In this document: positions 54,476 through 64,000 of the stretch, piece after piece
How the letters are laid out: every line of letters starts with the position of its first letter
How positions within the stretch are numbered: the stretch's first letter is position 1
Source of the DNA: Rana temporaria
Taxonomy: Eukaryota > Chordata > Amphibia > Anura > Ranidae
Direction: 5' to 3'
Assembly (NCBI RefSeq): GCF_905171775.1
Contig: NC_053501.1
Coordinates: forward strand, 74,643,134-74,707,133
Length of the DNA: 64,000 bases
Notes under the pieces: generated by a model
What the model was told of the DNA's origin: nothing
What the model saw: only the letters and a program-made list of their open reading frames with translations
Databases searched by the model: none
Translations under genes and position numbers: made by a program

Positions 54476-57193
54476 GGCAAATTATTGTAACCCATCAGTA
54501 TTTTGTCACCTATGTCAAACTGGAGAGATTTCCCCTTAATTTCTGTCCCCAGAGAGAGAGATAAAGGGACAGCTCCCACATCACCCCACAGAGAGAGACT
54601 CAGCCTGCCCAGCAAACAGAATAAAGAGACTGCTGCTTAATGCTTCTTATTCCGGGCGCTTCAAGTCTGTTTACCTGACTCAACTTCACACACAGTTATG
54701 TGACAAGATCACAAAGTATTGCTAGCACTTACTGGCAGTGGCGTGACTAGGGTTGGTGTCACCTTCCTCCCCCCAATTTTTTTCCCCATATAGATGCTGG
54801 GCAGGCTAGAATTGGGCCGGCAGCACGCGGTCAAGGTGTGCACCCCAAGCTGGCTTCTGTAAATGATGCTGTTGGTGCTGGCATGCTGGTCTGTGCGCCA
54901 AGACGTGCTCTAGGGGTCACTACACATTACGCTCACCATTTGGTTGCTAGACGTAACTGCTCACTGAGTGTCGCTCATTGATTGCTTGCTAGAGGTTACT
55001 ACACATTACCACTCACTATTAGGTTACTACATATCACCACTCACTATTAGGTTACTACTCACCATTCAGTTGCTAGGGGTTGCTATACATTACCGCTCGC
55101 CATTCAGTTGCTAGGGGTTACTGCACAGTGATTGCCTGCAATTCAGTGTCCCCCTCTGCAAATTGCTCAGTCCTGCTGCTTTATTAATCCCCACCCCCAC
55201 TGCTGGCAGAAGGGTGAGGAAGAATGCACACAGCCCTGTCTGGGGGGCATCACAGAGAGCCATCTCTACATCACTCGCTGTCACAGACTTACAGCCGCTA
55301 CGGTCCCGACAGAGGCAGAAGCAGGCTCTAAAGAAAATGCAGCCCGCAGCTGTGCCTCTCCTCTGTCACAGTGTGGCCAGGAGAACAAACGGGGATGATG
55401 GTAATGTAAACCGAAGGGAATGGAGCAGACTCCCGCCCGCATCAATAGTAGTACAGCGGCCACACTTACGCCTGTCTGTATCCTTTCCTCTTGTCAAATC
55501 TGGCGGGCTGCAGGAGGAGGGCGGGTTACAGTACAGCTCCAAATGCTGATTGGCTCAGAGGCGGTGGTGGGCAGAGAAATTATCAGTGGCGAAGATCAGA
55601 TCATTTGAAGGCAGCTGGCTTTCGGGCATCTCCGTCAATTGCGCGTGCGCAGTTCCAAGCCGAGATTTCACAGTCATTTTTACTGGCACTTTTTCCATTC
55701 TACGAACATTCACGGACAGGGGGAAAGGTGCCCTGTTTTTACTGGCTGTCTGTAAAAATACGGACGGTTGGCAATACTGGTGGCGAGTCCCACAAGTGCA
55801 GTTCAAGCTGGTGAGGTGGCTAGCACGAGTAGAGTCCCGTAGCCACCAAGAAGACAGGCCCGTTGAGCCCATAATGCCCTTCCTGCTGCATTTGCCAATC
55901 TAAAATTGGGAGCCCACCACTTCTGCAGCACCCATTCACTGGCCAACCCGGAATTCAGGTGGAATTTACATCACTTGATTTTTATTCACAGTTTTTCACG
56001 GAAGATCTCTATAGATCTGTTGTGGACCAAAGCAATTTGTATGCTGGTGAATTAATTGCCACAGTTGGCCCTTGCCAGAGATTGGATACCTATTACGGTT
56101 TCTGAATTTAATTCAGCCCCTCGTAAACCACTTCAACCAACAGTTTACAGCCTTGTTTACTCCCCATCAAGTTGTCTGCATTGATGAGTCCCTGATAAAG
56201 TTTTCTGGCCACTTGTCCATTAAACAGTATCTTCCCAGCAAGCGTGCCAGATATGGAGTCAAGATGTATAAGCTCTGTGACAGGGCAACAGGCTATACAT
56301 ATCGTTTTATGAGGGAAGAGATAGTCACGTGGAGCCCGAGAACTGCCCAAACTACATAGGGAGCGTTGGTAAGATTGTGTGGGACTCTGTGTCACCATTA
56401 TTCAGAAAGGAGTACCACTTGTATGTGGACAATTTTTAGACAAGCGTGCCACTTTTTAGTCACCTTTTTGATTGTGGAATTGGTGCGCGTGGCACCGTGC
56501 GATCTAATCCCCAGGGCTTCCCCCAATGGCTTGTAGAATCCCGGCTTAGATGGGGGGAGAGAGCCTGCTTTAAATGTAATCATTTGTTAGCAATGAAGTG
56601 GAGGGATTCACGGAATATTTTCGTTCTGTCCTCCCTTCACGCACATAGACAGTCCAAATTCCTACGGCCACTGGTGTTGTGGAGAAATCCCTCTGTGTCC
56701 ACGAATACAACCTTAACATGGGATGGGTGGACTTCAACGACCAGTTGTTGGTGCTGTACCTAATTGCCCGTAAGGCTAGGCTCTGGTATAAAAAAGTGTC
56801 CAATTGGCTCTGCTGAATGCTTATGTGCTATACAAAGCTTCAGGACAAACTGGATCCTTCCTTAAATTCCAGGAAGAGATAATCACAGCCCTTCTGTTTC
56901 CAGACAATGCTTTGGGCCCACCTTCCCAACGCAAATGCAGTGATTCAGCTGCATGAGATTCATTTTCCGTATGTCCTTCCTAATACTCCTACCGTAAGAA
57001 ATCCCCAAAGAGGATGTTGTGTCTGCAGAGAAGGTGGTTTTAGGCATGACACACGCTTTTATTGTCCCTCCTGTCCTGACCAACCTGGTCTCTGCATCGG
57101 TGACTGTTTCAAACGCTACCACACACTAGTGGAGTATTAGCATGGGGTACATTGTTGCACAGTCCTAGGGCACACTTTCACAGTGTCTCAAAA

Positions 57194-57587
57194 GGTGAGA
57201 TAGAAAGATGATAGTCACCGCTCAAATAAGGTATGTGGATGGATCCGTATCCTCTTAGAGAAACCCAGGTGCCGGCAATGCACGAAGCAATTGTAGAAAG
57301 AAAGGTTTGGACAGCCGCACTCTGGAAAAACCTTCTCGGTTGCCTTTTATTGGTAAAAGTATTCAAACACCACACATCACAGCAAAGACAGGGGCATACA
57401 GCTGACGTTTCGCACTATCAATCAGTGCCTACTCAAGCTATGAGTAAGCACTGATTGATAGTGCGAAACGTCAGCTGTATGCCCCTGTCTTTGCTGTGAT
57501 GTGTGGTGTTTAAATACTTTTACCAATAAAAGGCAACCAAGAAGGTTTTTCCAGAGTGCGGCTGTCCAAACATTTCTTTCTACAATT
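57194..57587. mobile_element. Small Penelope-like inverted dimer
   Basis: Arms 57289-57437 and 57439-57587 mirror around 57438 (coordinates sum to 114876) with a few mismatches. A possible short duplication TCAAAA lies at 57188-57193 and 57588-57593, the second touching the end of the right arm. A 95-bp extension exists only on the left. The right arm has GCACT-GATTGAT-AGTGC followed by GAAACGTC, the same layout as the other hammerhead-like loci. Confidence 0.65.
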
Positions 57588-57593
57588 TCAAAA

Positions 57594-59650
57594 TTTCAAT
57601 TTCTAATCACATTTTGAGAAACCCTAATCTGGAACGTTACCAGTTTATATAAAGGTGCAAAAAACAAACAAAAAAAAACACAAAAACACATAAAAAAAAT
57701 TAAAATAAAGCTAAAAATTGTTGTGATTTTATTTTTCTTCTCTCTCTATTGTTCTCTCTCTTATGTTCGTTCTCTATTGTCTGCTCTATTGTTCACTCTC
57801 TATTTGTTCTATATTCATTCTTTCTATATTGTTACTGTATTTCAGACATGTAATTTATTATTTTTACTATGTGTTATGGTATTTGCTTTGCAGGTATGGT
57901 ATGTCTTACTGTTATACTGTAATGTCACATTTTTTTTTGTTAAACATCATTTGCTTAGCAGGTACATCATTCAGCTGCAGCACTGATATTTATCTTGACA
58001 GCAACAGCGTTTGCTCGCATGATATGTAAATCAGTGACTCCAGCGCTGTAGGAGGTGATTTAAACACCACAGTTAAAAAAAAATGGTGCATGTATGCCCA
58101 TCATTAGAAGTGGATGGGTGAAGGGCAGTATTTTAATGGTGGACATACCCACAGATCCATCTCTTTTTTTTTCGTTCAGTCACAGGCTGCACAAAGAAAA
58201 GAACATTACAATATATGCCCAACAAGGACCAGCAACGTACTGGTATGTTGCTGGACTTTGAGTGGTTATACCAGAATGATGCCTGCAGGTTTAGATATCA
58301 TCTTGGTATCCTTCTTTTTAGCCAGCGGTCAGCTTTCATGTAAAAGTAATCCGAGTGGCTAATTAGTCTCTAGACTACGTTTACAAGCAGTTGGATTGAA
58401 CATCCCCCCTCCCACCGCCTTCCATGGTTTTCTTTAGCTCTCCTGTCCCAACAGGGAACCAGAGAATGCAGTTGGTGGTTCTGCCAGCTGACCATAGAGC
58501 TGATCGGAGACCAGAATGGCTCCAATCATCTCTATAGCCTAAGATACTGGTAGCTACAAGCATTTCATGACTTAGGTTTGGCCGGATATAAACAGCGCCA
58601 CTGGGAAATTGGCAAAGCATTTTATCACACCGTTCTTGGTGTGGTCAGATGCTTTGAGGGAAAATAAAAATGAAAGGAACAGTTTAAAAATAAAATAAAA
58701 AAGCAAAATAAGTAATAACATGCAAAGGCGAACGCAAGCATCGGTCTGATGTCATATGTAAACAGCAATTGCACCATGCATGTGAGGTATCACCGCGAAG
58801 GTCAGATTGAGGGCAGTCATTTTAGCAGTAGACCTCCTCTGCAAATCTAAAGTGGAAACCTGTAAAGGATTTTAAAGGCTTTTAAAAATGTATGTAGTTT
58901 GTCGCCGCTGAACGTTTGTGCGCAATTTTAAAGCATGTTGTGTTTGGTATCCATGTAGTCGGTATAAGATCATATTTTTATTTCATCAAACATCTGGGCA
59001 ATAAAGTGTGCATTAAAATTAAAAAAAGTGTTTTTTCCCCCCAAAAATTATGTTTGAAAAATCGCTGCACAAATACTGTGTGAAAAAAGAAAAAAAAAAT
59101 GCAACACCCACCAATTTAATCTGTAGGGTCTTTGCTTTAAAAAAATATATAATTTTTGTGGGTTCAAAGTAATTTTCTAGAAAAACAAAAATATTTTCTC
59201 ATGTAAACAAAACGTGTCAGAAAGGGCTTTCTCTTCAAGTGGATGATGTGTGACATAAGCTTCTAATGTTGTGCATAAAATGGCAGGACAGTTCAACCCC
59301 CCCCCCCCCCCAAATGACCCCTTTTTGGAAAGTAGACAGCCCAAGCTATTTGTGGATAGGCATGTTAAGTCCATGGAATATTTAATATTTTGCCACAAGC
59401 TTTGGGAAAATTACAAACTTTTTTCTTTGCACAAAGTTGTCACTAAATGATATATTGCTCAAACGTGGCATGGTTATATGTGGGATTAAACCCCAAAATA
59501 CATTCCGTTTCTTTAGCTGAGCATGGGAATACCACATGTGTGAGACTTGTTGGGAACCTATCTGTGTACAAGACCCCTAACACCAAGCACCGCCTTCAGG
59601 CTTTATAAAGGCGTATAATTGTGATTTTACTCCTCACTACCTATCACAAT
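57594..59650. other. piggyBac right-hand non-coding region
   Basis: No ORF with recognisable homology. It holds AT-rich sequence (57650-57990), a short TA/TT-rich patch, and a phrase GACCCCTTTTTGGAAAGTAG at 59316-59335 that recurs as GACCCCATTTTGGAAAGTAG at 60082-60101, implying an internal duplication of the piggyBac 3' region. Confidence 0.5.
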
Positions 59651-59652
59651 AA

Positions 59653-60030
59653 GGCCTTGTACACACGGTCGGACCAAACCGATGTGACTGGTCCGTCGGA
59701 CCGTTTTCATCGGTTCACCTCTGAAGTGGCCGTACGGCCTGATATGTATACACACCATCAGTCCAAAATCCGATCGGGTCAGAATGTGGTGACGTCAAAC
59801 ACACGACGTGCTGAATAAAACGAAGTTCAATGCTTCCAAGCATGCGTCGACTTGATTCTGAGCATGCGCGGGTTTTGAACCGATGCTTTTCTGTACTAAC
59901 CATCGGTTTGGTCCGATGGGGCAGCGGTCCATCGGTTCGGTTTTGAAGCATGTTTTAAAATTTTGGACTGAAGGAAAACAGACCGATGGCCTATACACAC
60001 AGTCGGTTTGGTCGGATGAAACTGAACCTG
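59653..60030. mobile_element. Harbinger-type MITE, family B, in piggyBac
   Basis: GGCCTTGTACACACGGTCGG after TAA at 59650-59652. The opposite end (CCTATACACACAGTCGG near 59990) is altered, so the right boundary is uncertain. Confidence 0.7.
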
Positions 60031-60545
60031 GTTCATTCTCATCCCCTGAAATGCCCAGATTGCACAAAAACCCTCAAAATGACCCCATTTTGGAAAGTAG
60101 ACACCCCAAGGTATTTGCCCTGCCATTTTAGAACCTCAAGAAATTAGATAAACTAAAAGCTGTGTAAATTCCAGAAGTTTTTCTAGACGCAATAAATAAA
60201 CCAATAAATATACACTTATTGCCATTTTTTTACCAAAGACATGTGGCTGAATACACTTGGCATAAATGTATGACTAAAATTGAGTTTATTGATTTATTTT
60301 TTATAACAAAAAGTAGAAAATATAATTTTTTTTCCAAATTTTCGGTCTTTTACCATTTATATCGCAAAAAGTCAAATCAAATACCATCAAAAGAAAGCTC
60401 TATTTGTGGGGAAAAAAATATGAAAATGTTGTTTGGGTACATCATTGCATGACCCCGCAATTACCAGTTAAAGTAGCGCAGTGCCAAATTTTAAAAAGTG
60501 CTCTGGTCATTGAGCAGCCAAATCTTCTGGTGTTGAAGTGGTTAA

Positions 60546-61066
60546 TGAAGGCCCCTTGACCCGCCCTGCACTAAGGAAAGGGAGCCTTGAATGCTGGATG
60601 CTTGGCAACCAGTCAGGGCGTCAACATGAGGAGGGAGTCGGAAGTGGCTCCGCTGGGATTGGCTACGATGGCACGAGGTGAGGGGGTGGAGACAGAACTC
60701 TAGAAATAGCTACGCAGGGGCACGTCCCACTAATTCTGAAGAATTGACGTCACAAGAGTTGCCCACCCTCCCGCCCATGGTGTTGTTGTTTCGTCACAGC
60801 TTCTTTGGCAGTTTTACCTGGCCAGCAATTGGCATTACTTTTTGGGCTAAGCCCTCACGTTGAACCACAGGGTCAGTTTAATGCCTGTCTCGCACTGATG
60901 GTGGAGACAGGCCTCTTAGACTAGACATTTTTGTTTATATACTCACGGTGTAACCGTGACTGGCATGGTTTTAGGATTGTTGGGATTTGAAGTTTGTTAT
61001 AACAATATGTTTCAATAAAGCTGTGGCCTTTCCCTCTTCCAACTTTAAATGGTCTGTGCGTTATTA
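60546..61066. other. Unassigned repeat-like sequence with AATAAA
   Basis: A GC-moderate block ending CAATAAAGCTGTGGCCTTTC (61013) and a poly-G at 61069-61087. It has the look of a transcript 3' end or an LTR R-U5 region, but neither LTR ends nor a primer-binding site can be shown. Confidence 0.35.
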
Positions 61067-61068
61067 TT

Positions 61069-61535
61069 GGGGGGGGGGGGGGGGGGGCAAGGTTTTTGGT
61101 ATGGTTGAATTAAGAGCAAGTTAAGCCTAAGCTTCTCAGCAGTCATGTAATCTCAAAAGTCATTTCAGTCTTTTTACATCTGCGGGTTTCATTTAAATTA
61201 TAACTGGTAATCTTACCATGAAGGCCCTCGTTCAGGTGCTTCCTGTTATGGGGTCGCGATATGCTGTACCTGTCTCCTCTCCACCACTACTCTCCTGGAT
61301 TGTCTATTGCACTTCCAGGGGAGACAACGGTAATGATCATTGTGTAGGCAAGTTATGCCATCAAAAAGTCCACCCTGGAGCACATGCATGTAAATGATAG
61401 TTGGTTGCAAAGAGTCCGCAGAGCTAAGATGCAAAAAAAGTATAAAACAGAATATACTAAAAGGGAATGGGAAAGGTTTCTCAACTTTATTTTACCTCAG
61501 AGGAGCCCTGTTAAAATGCAATTATCTGGTATCAG
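61069..61535. other. Poly-G tract and spacer
   Basis: A 19-base G run is followed by sequence without recognisable genes or repeat boundaries. Confidence 0.6.
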
Positions 61536-61796
61536 CAGGGCTTTTTTTCAGGGGGAACTTGGGGGAACTCAGTTCCACCACCTCTGGCTCAGACCCCTTG
61601 GTGCCTGCTCACCACAATCACTTGTAAACACAGAAGTCTGGTTTCTGTGTGTACAAGTCACAGCTCTGAACTCTGCACTCTGTATGTAATGCAATCCTGG
61701 TATTTAATGCCCCTTTAAGACCCTTCTACTGTTTGTGAAATCTGAACAGGGTCGTGGTTGAGTTCCTGCACCTATTTTCTGAGAAAAAAAGCTCTG
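61536..61796. mobile_element. hAT MITE, 261 bp, TSD GGTATCAG
   Basis: Ends CAGGGCTTTTTTTCAG and CTGAGAAAAAAAGCTCTG are inverted; GGTATCAG occurs at 61528-61535 and 61797-61804. AACTCAGTTCC on the left pairs with GTTGAGTTCCTG-like sequence on the right. Non-coding. Confidence 0.92.
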
Positions 61797-61804
61797 GGTA
61801 TCAG

Positions 61805-62514
61805 TAAGATTAATTCTACCCATACAGACAGCTGAAAAGAGCATTGATGTCATACCTCTGGCTCTGCCAAGTGGTGTTGGACCTGAAATGATGTAGGCAC
61901 TACCAAATGGGGGGGGTCAATCAGCCACAGCTCAAGGAACACATGGCAACCTCTGGAGGAACCCTAGGGTTCCATGGGTCCCTGGTTGAGAATTTAGACC
62001 TACTTTATTATTATTTATTATTCCTATTATGTAATGAGTGAAATATATTGCATCGCTGCACGCCATAGTTTCTGATATACAGTATCCCCTCAGACTAATT
62101 TCCTCGACATAGATAAACAAACATGCACTATGGCAACTTTTGTCATCAAACACCTATAAACCTATCATTACATCTTTGGAACATGGAAGGAAAACAAAAG
62201 ACCTGGAGGAAACAAGTACATAACCTGACAAAACATATAGGCCTCACAGACAAAATCATTTCATTAAGGTGACCAGATATTTCAAATGAAATCCGGGGAC
62301 ATATTCGTTGTTTTTTTTTTGTTGGCAAATGGTAAACTCCTTTATAAACATGTTTTCCCTAAATGATACATGCAGTGTGTGTGGTGTGTGTTTATGGAAT
62401 GATTGTATATCATATATGCTATTTTTCACATTTCATCCATGAGATAAAAAAAAGATACTTCTTATTTTTTGAGATATGACTACCAAATGTTATGAAGATA
62501 AGATGGAGAAAAAA
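61805..62514. other. No gene recognised
   Basis: Contains a GGAACCCTAGGGTTCC palindrome at 61958-61973 and otherwise AT-rich sequence. No ORF of note. Confidence 0.5.
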
Positions 62515-62935
62515 CAGTGCAGAGTTCAGGAGTGCGCTACTTACAGAGTGCAGAGTTCAGGAGTGCGCTACTTACAGAGTGCAGAGTTCAGGAGTGCGCT
62601 ACTTACAGAGTGCAGAGTTCAGGAGTGCGCTACTTACAGAGTTCAGGAGTGCGCTACTTACAGAGTTCAGGAGTGCGCTACTTACAGAGTGCAGAGTTCA
62701 GGAGTGCGCTACTTACAGAGTGCAGAGTTCAGGAGTGCGCTACTTACAGAGTGCAGAGTTCAGGAGTGCGCTACTTACAGAGTTCAGGAGTGCGCTACTT
62801 ACAGAGTGCAGAGTTCAGGAGTGCGCTACTTACAGAGTGCAGAGTTCAGGAGTGCGCTACTTACAGAGTTCAGGAGTGCGCTACTTACAGAGTGCAGAGT
62901 TCAGGAGTGCGCTACTTACAGAGTGCAGCGTTCAG
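62515..62935. repeat. Minisatellite, 31-bp and 24-bp units
   Basis: Units read GTGCAGAGTTCAGGAGTGCG followed by CTACTTACAGA (31 bp); several lack the 7-bp GTGCAGA and measure 24 bp. Units are nearly identical. The three plus-strand frames all stay open because 31 is not a multiple of three and the unit lacks stops. Confidence 0.97.
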
Positions 62936-63090
62936 GAGTGCATTACATAAAGAATGCAGGGCTCAGGAGTGCGCTACATGAAGAATGCAGGGCTCAGGAG
63001 TGCGCTACATAAAGAATGCAGGGCTCAGGAGTGCGCTACATAAAGAATGCAGGGCTCAGGATTGCGCTACATAAAGAATGCAGGGCTCAA
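62936..63090. repeat. Related diverged minisatellite block
   Basis: About five copies of AAGAATGCAGGGCTCAGGAG followed by TGCGCTACATA, an older variant of the preceding 31-bp array. Confidence 0.9.
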
Positions 63091-63940
63091 CTGTGCCCAT
63101 CAATGCAGCCTGACCAGTGCCCATCAATGCAGCTTTACCAGTGTCCACCATTACAGCCTCACCAGTGCGCCCAGCAATGCAGCCTGACCAGTGCCCAACT
63201 ATGCAGCCTCACCAGTGCCCATCAATCCAGCTTCACCAATGCCCATCAATGCAGCCTCAACAGCGATCATCTATGCAGCCTCACCAGTGTCCAGCATTGC
63301 AGACTGACCAGTGCCCATCTATGCAGCCTCACCAGTACCCATTTATGCAGCCTCACCAGTGCCCAGCAATGCAGCCTCACCAATGCCTATCTATGCAGCC
63401 TCACCGGTGCCCATCAATGTAGCCTCACCAGTGATCATCAATGCAGCCTCACCAGTGCCCATCTATGCAACCTCACCAGTGCCCAGCAATGCAGCCTGAC
63501 CACAGCCCATCTATGCAGCCTCACCAGTGCCCATCAATGTAGCCTGACTAGTGCCCAGCAATGCAGCCTGACCAGTGCCCAGCAATGCAGCCTCACCAGT
63601 GCCCATCAGTGCAGCCTCATCAGTTCTCATCTATGCAGCCTCACCAGTGCCCATCAATGAAGCCTCACCAGTGCCCATCAATCCAGCTTCACCAGTGCCC
63701 ATCAATGCAGCCTCACCAGTGATCATCTATGCAGCCTCACCAGTGTCCAGCATTGCAGACTGACCAGTGCCCATCTATGCAGCCTCACCAGTACCCATTT
63801 ATGCAGCCTCACCAGTGCCCAGCAATGCAGTCTCACCAATGCCTATCTATGCAGCCTCACCGGTGCCCATCAATGCATCCTCACCAGTGCCCATTAATAC
63901 AGCCTGACCAGTGCCCATCTATGCAGCCTCACCTGTGCAG
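63091..63940. repeat. Minisatellite, 24-bp unit, about 35 copies
   Basis: Copies of CAGCCTCACCAGTGCCCATC followed by AATG, with AGCAATG and TCTATG variants that recur in a longer-period pattern: the 63240-63420 segment reappears at 63696-63880. Long ORFs rich in SLTSAHQC are repeat artefacts. Confidence 0.95.
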
Positions 63941-64000
63941 AGGATCAGAGGGAGGAGAGGAAGAGGAGAGTGTAACGGACCTATGCATGCTGCCGGGACA

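Larger units (their letters stand above)
52100..55779. mobile_element. Non-autonomous hAT nested in piggyBac, TSD GTGGCGAG
   Basis: Termini CAGTGTTGCCAACC and GGTTGGCAATACTG are inverted; GTGGCGAG lies at 52092-52099 and 55780-55787. Subterminal TACTGGCAC and TTTACTGGC repeats occur on both sides. Without its two passengers (52294-52952 and 52993-54475) it would be about 1.5 kb. No transposase ORF; ORFs at 55.1-55.9 kb have no recognisable domain. Confidence 0.92.
51761..57138 (+). pseudogene. piggyBac transposase, split by a hAT
   Basis: N-terminal part 51761-52099: ATG then a TGA at codon 4, with homology continuing as YTSEEAYTFLSLTHESEEE and an acidic run typical of piggyBac N-termini. 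After the hAT the coding resumes at 55788. Blocks include VVCIDESLIKFSGHLSIKQY (first catalytic Asp, near 56183), GVKMYKLCDRATGYTY, LLAMKWRDSRNIFVLSS and VDFNDQLLVLYLIARKARLW (56725-56785, third catalytic Asp), with frameshifts between them. The C-terminal cysteine-rich finger CCVCREGGFRHDTRFYCPSC through CFKRYHT ends at 57138. Mutations independent of the hAT show the gene is long dead. Confidence 0.85.
50722..60541 (+). mobile_element. piggyBac element with nested insertions, 9.8 kb
   Basis: TTAA at 50718-50721 and 60542-60545. Ends CCAGTTCCGGACCAG and (reverse complement) CCACTTCAACACCAG are similar, as expected of piggyBac. Strong hairpins sit in the left subterminus (50789-50827, CGCCTAGGGGGC with GCCCCCTAGGCG; 50926-50949). 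It contains a broken transposase, a hAT at 52100-55779, a Penelope-like hairpin at 57194-57587 and a family B MITE at 59653-60030. Its own length would be roughly 5.4 kb. Confidence 0.85.

Noticed and set aside
60546..61087. Possible LTR of an endogenous retroelement ending CAATAAAGCTG and poly-G
   Set aside because: No second LTR, TG/CA ends, target duplication or primer-binding site could be shown, and no gag or pol lies nearby.
62476..63763. Overlapping 150-214 codon ORFs near the right edge
   Set aside because: Tandem repeats without stop codons keep several frames open; the peptides are simple repeats.

Overview
The window is repeat-dense vertebrate DNA, most likely from an anuran amphibian with a large genome, probably ranid-like. 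That is an inference from the mixture of CR1-like and Tx1/L1-like LINEs, GIY-YIG Penelope-like elements (PLEs), Tc1/mariner, hAT, piggyBac and PIF/Harbinger elements with many foldback MITEs. I recognise no host protein-coding gene, rRNA, tRNA gene or CRISPR array. Almost everything interpretable is a transposable element (TE), and many boundaries are fixed by target-site duplications (TSDs) visible in the sequence.

Layout. 1-1.75 kb: CR1-like fragments, one split by a TTAA-flanked MITE. 1764-17331: a 15.6-kb hAT element with matching termini and an 8-bp TSD (GTCTCCAC). It carries a BED-finger hAT transposase on the plus strand (one apparent frameshift) and, convergently on the minus strand, a four-exon gene for a 217-aa SANT/Myb-like, acidic, coiled-coil protein whose reading frame and splice sites are all intact. 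Passengers inside it are two Tc1 copies, a ~150-bp minisatellite, a tRNA-derived SINE and a ~1-kb tandem duplication. 18129-23992: a PLE-type insertion with a 15-bp TSD and inverted arms, itself hit by a CR1 LINE and a MITE. 24-31 kb: a minisatellite, several Harbinger-type MITEs and a degraded CR1. 31167-33553: a non-autonomous hAT (TSD GTACAGGG) swollen by minisatellites.

33.56-41.8 kb: remnants of two Harbinger families. One has GGGCCAGAT ends and a Myb-like gene; the other has TGCCTCGTACAC ends and a two-exon transposase that a Tx1/L1-like LINE cuts. 42.3-48.8 kb: a Tc1 fragment, then a coding PLE (reverse transcriptase plus GIY-YIG nuclease) split cleanly by a CR1 LINE with a 4-bp TSD. 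50722-60541: a TTAA-flanked piggyBac whose transposase gene is split by a hAT (52100-55779, TSD GTGGCGAG). That hAT contains a Harbinger MITE (TSD ATA) and a 1.4-kb uninterrupted palindrome inside a 14-bp TSD. 60.5-64 kb: a small hAT MITE and long minisatellites.

Most notable are the two-gene giant hAT, with ZNF143/THAP11-like motifs and CCAAT-bearing terminal repeats around the accessory gene, and four PLE-like loci sharing a hammerhead-ribozyme-like fold, three of them as inverted dimers. Coordinates were read by eye. Splice junctions, family names and the organism are inferences from sequence; no database search was run.
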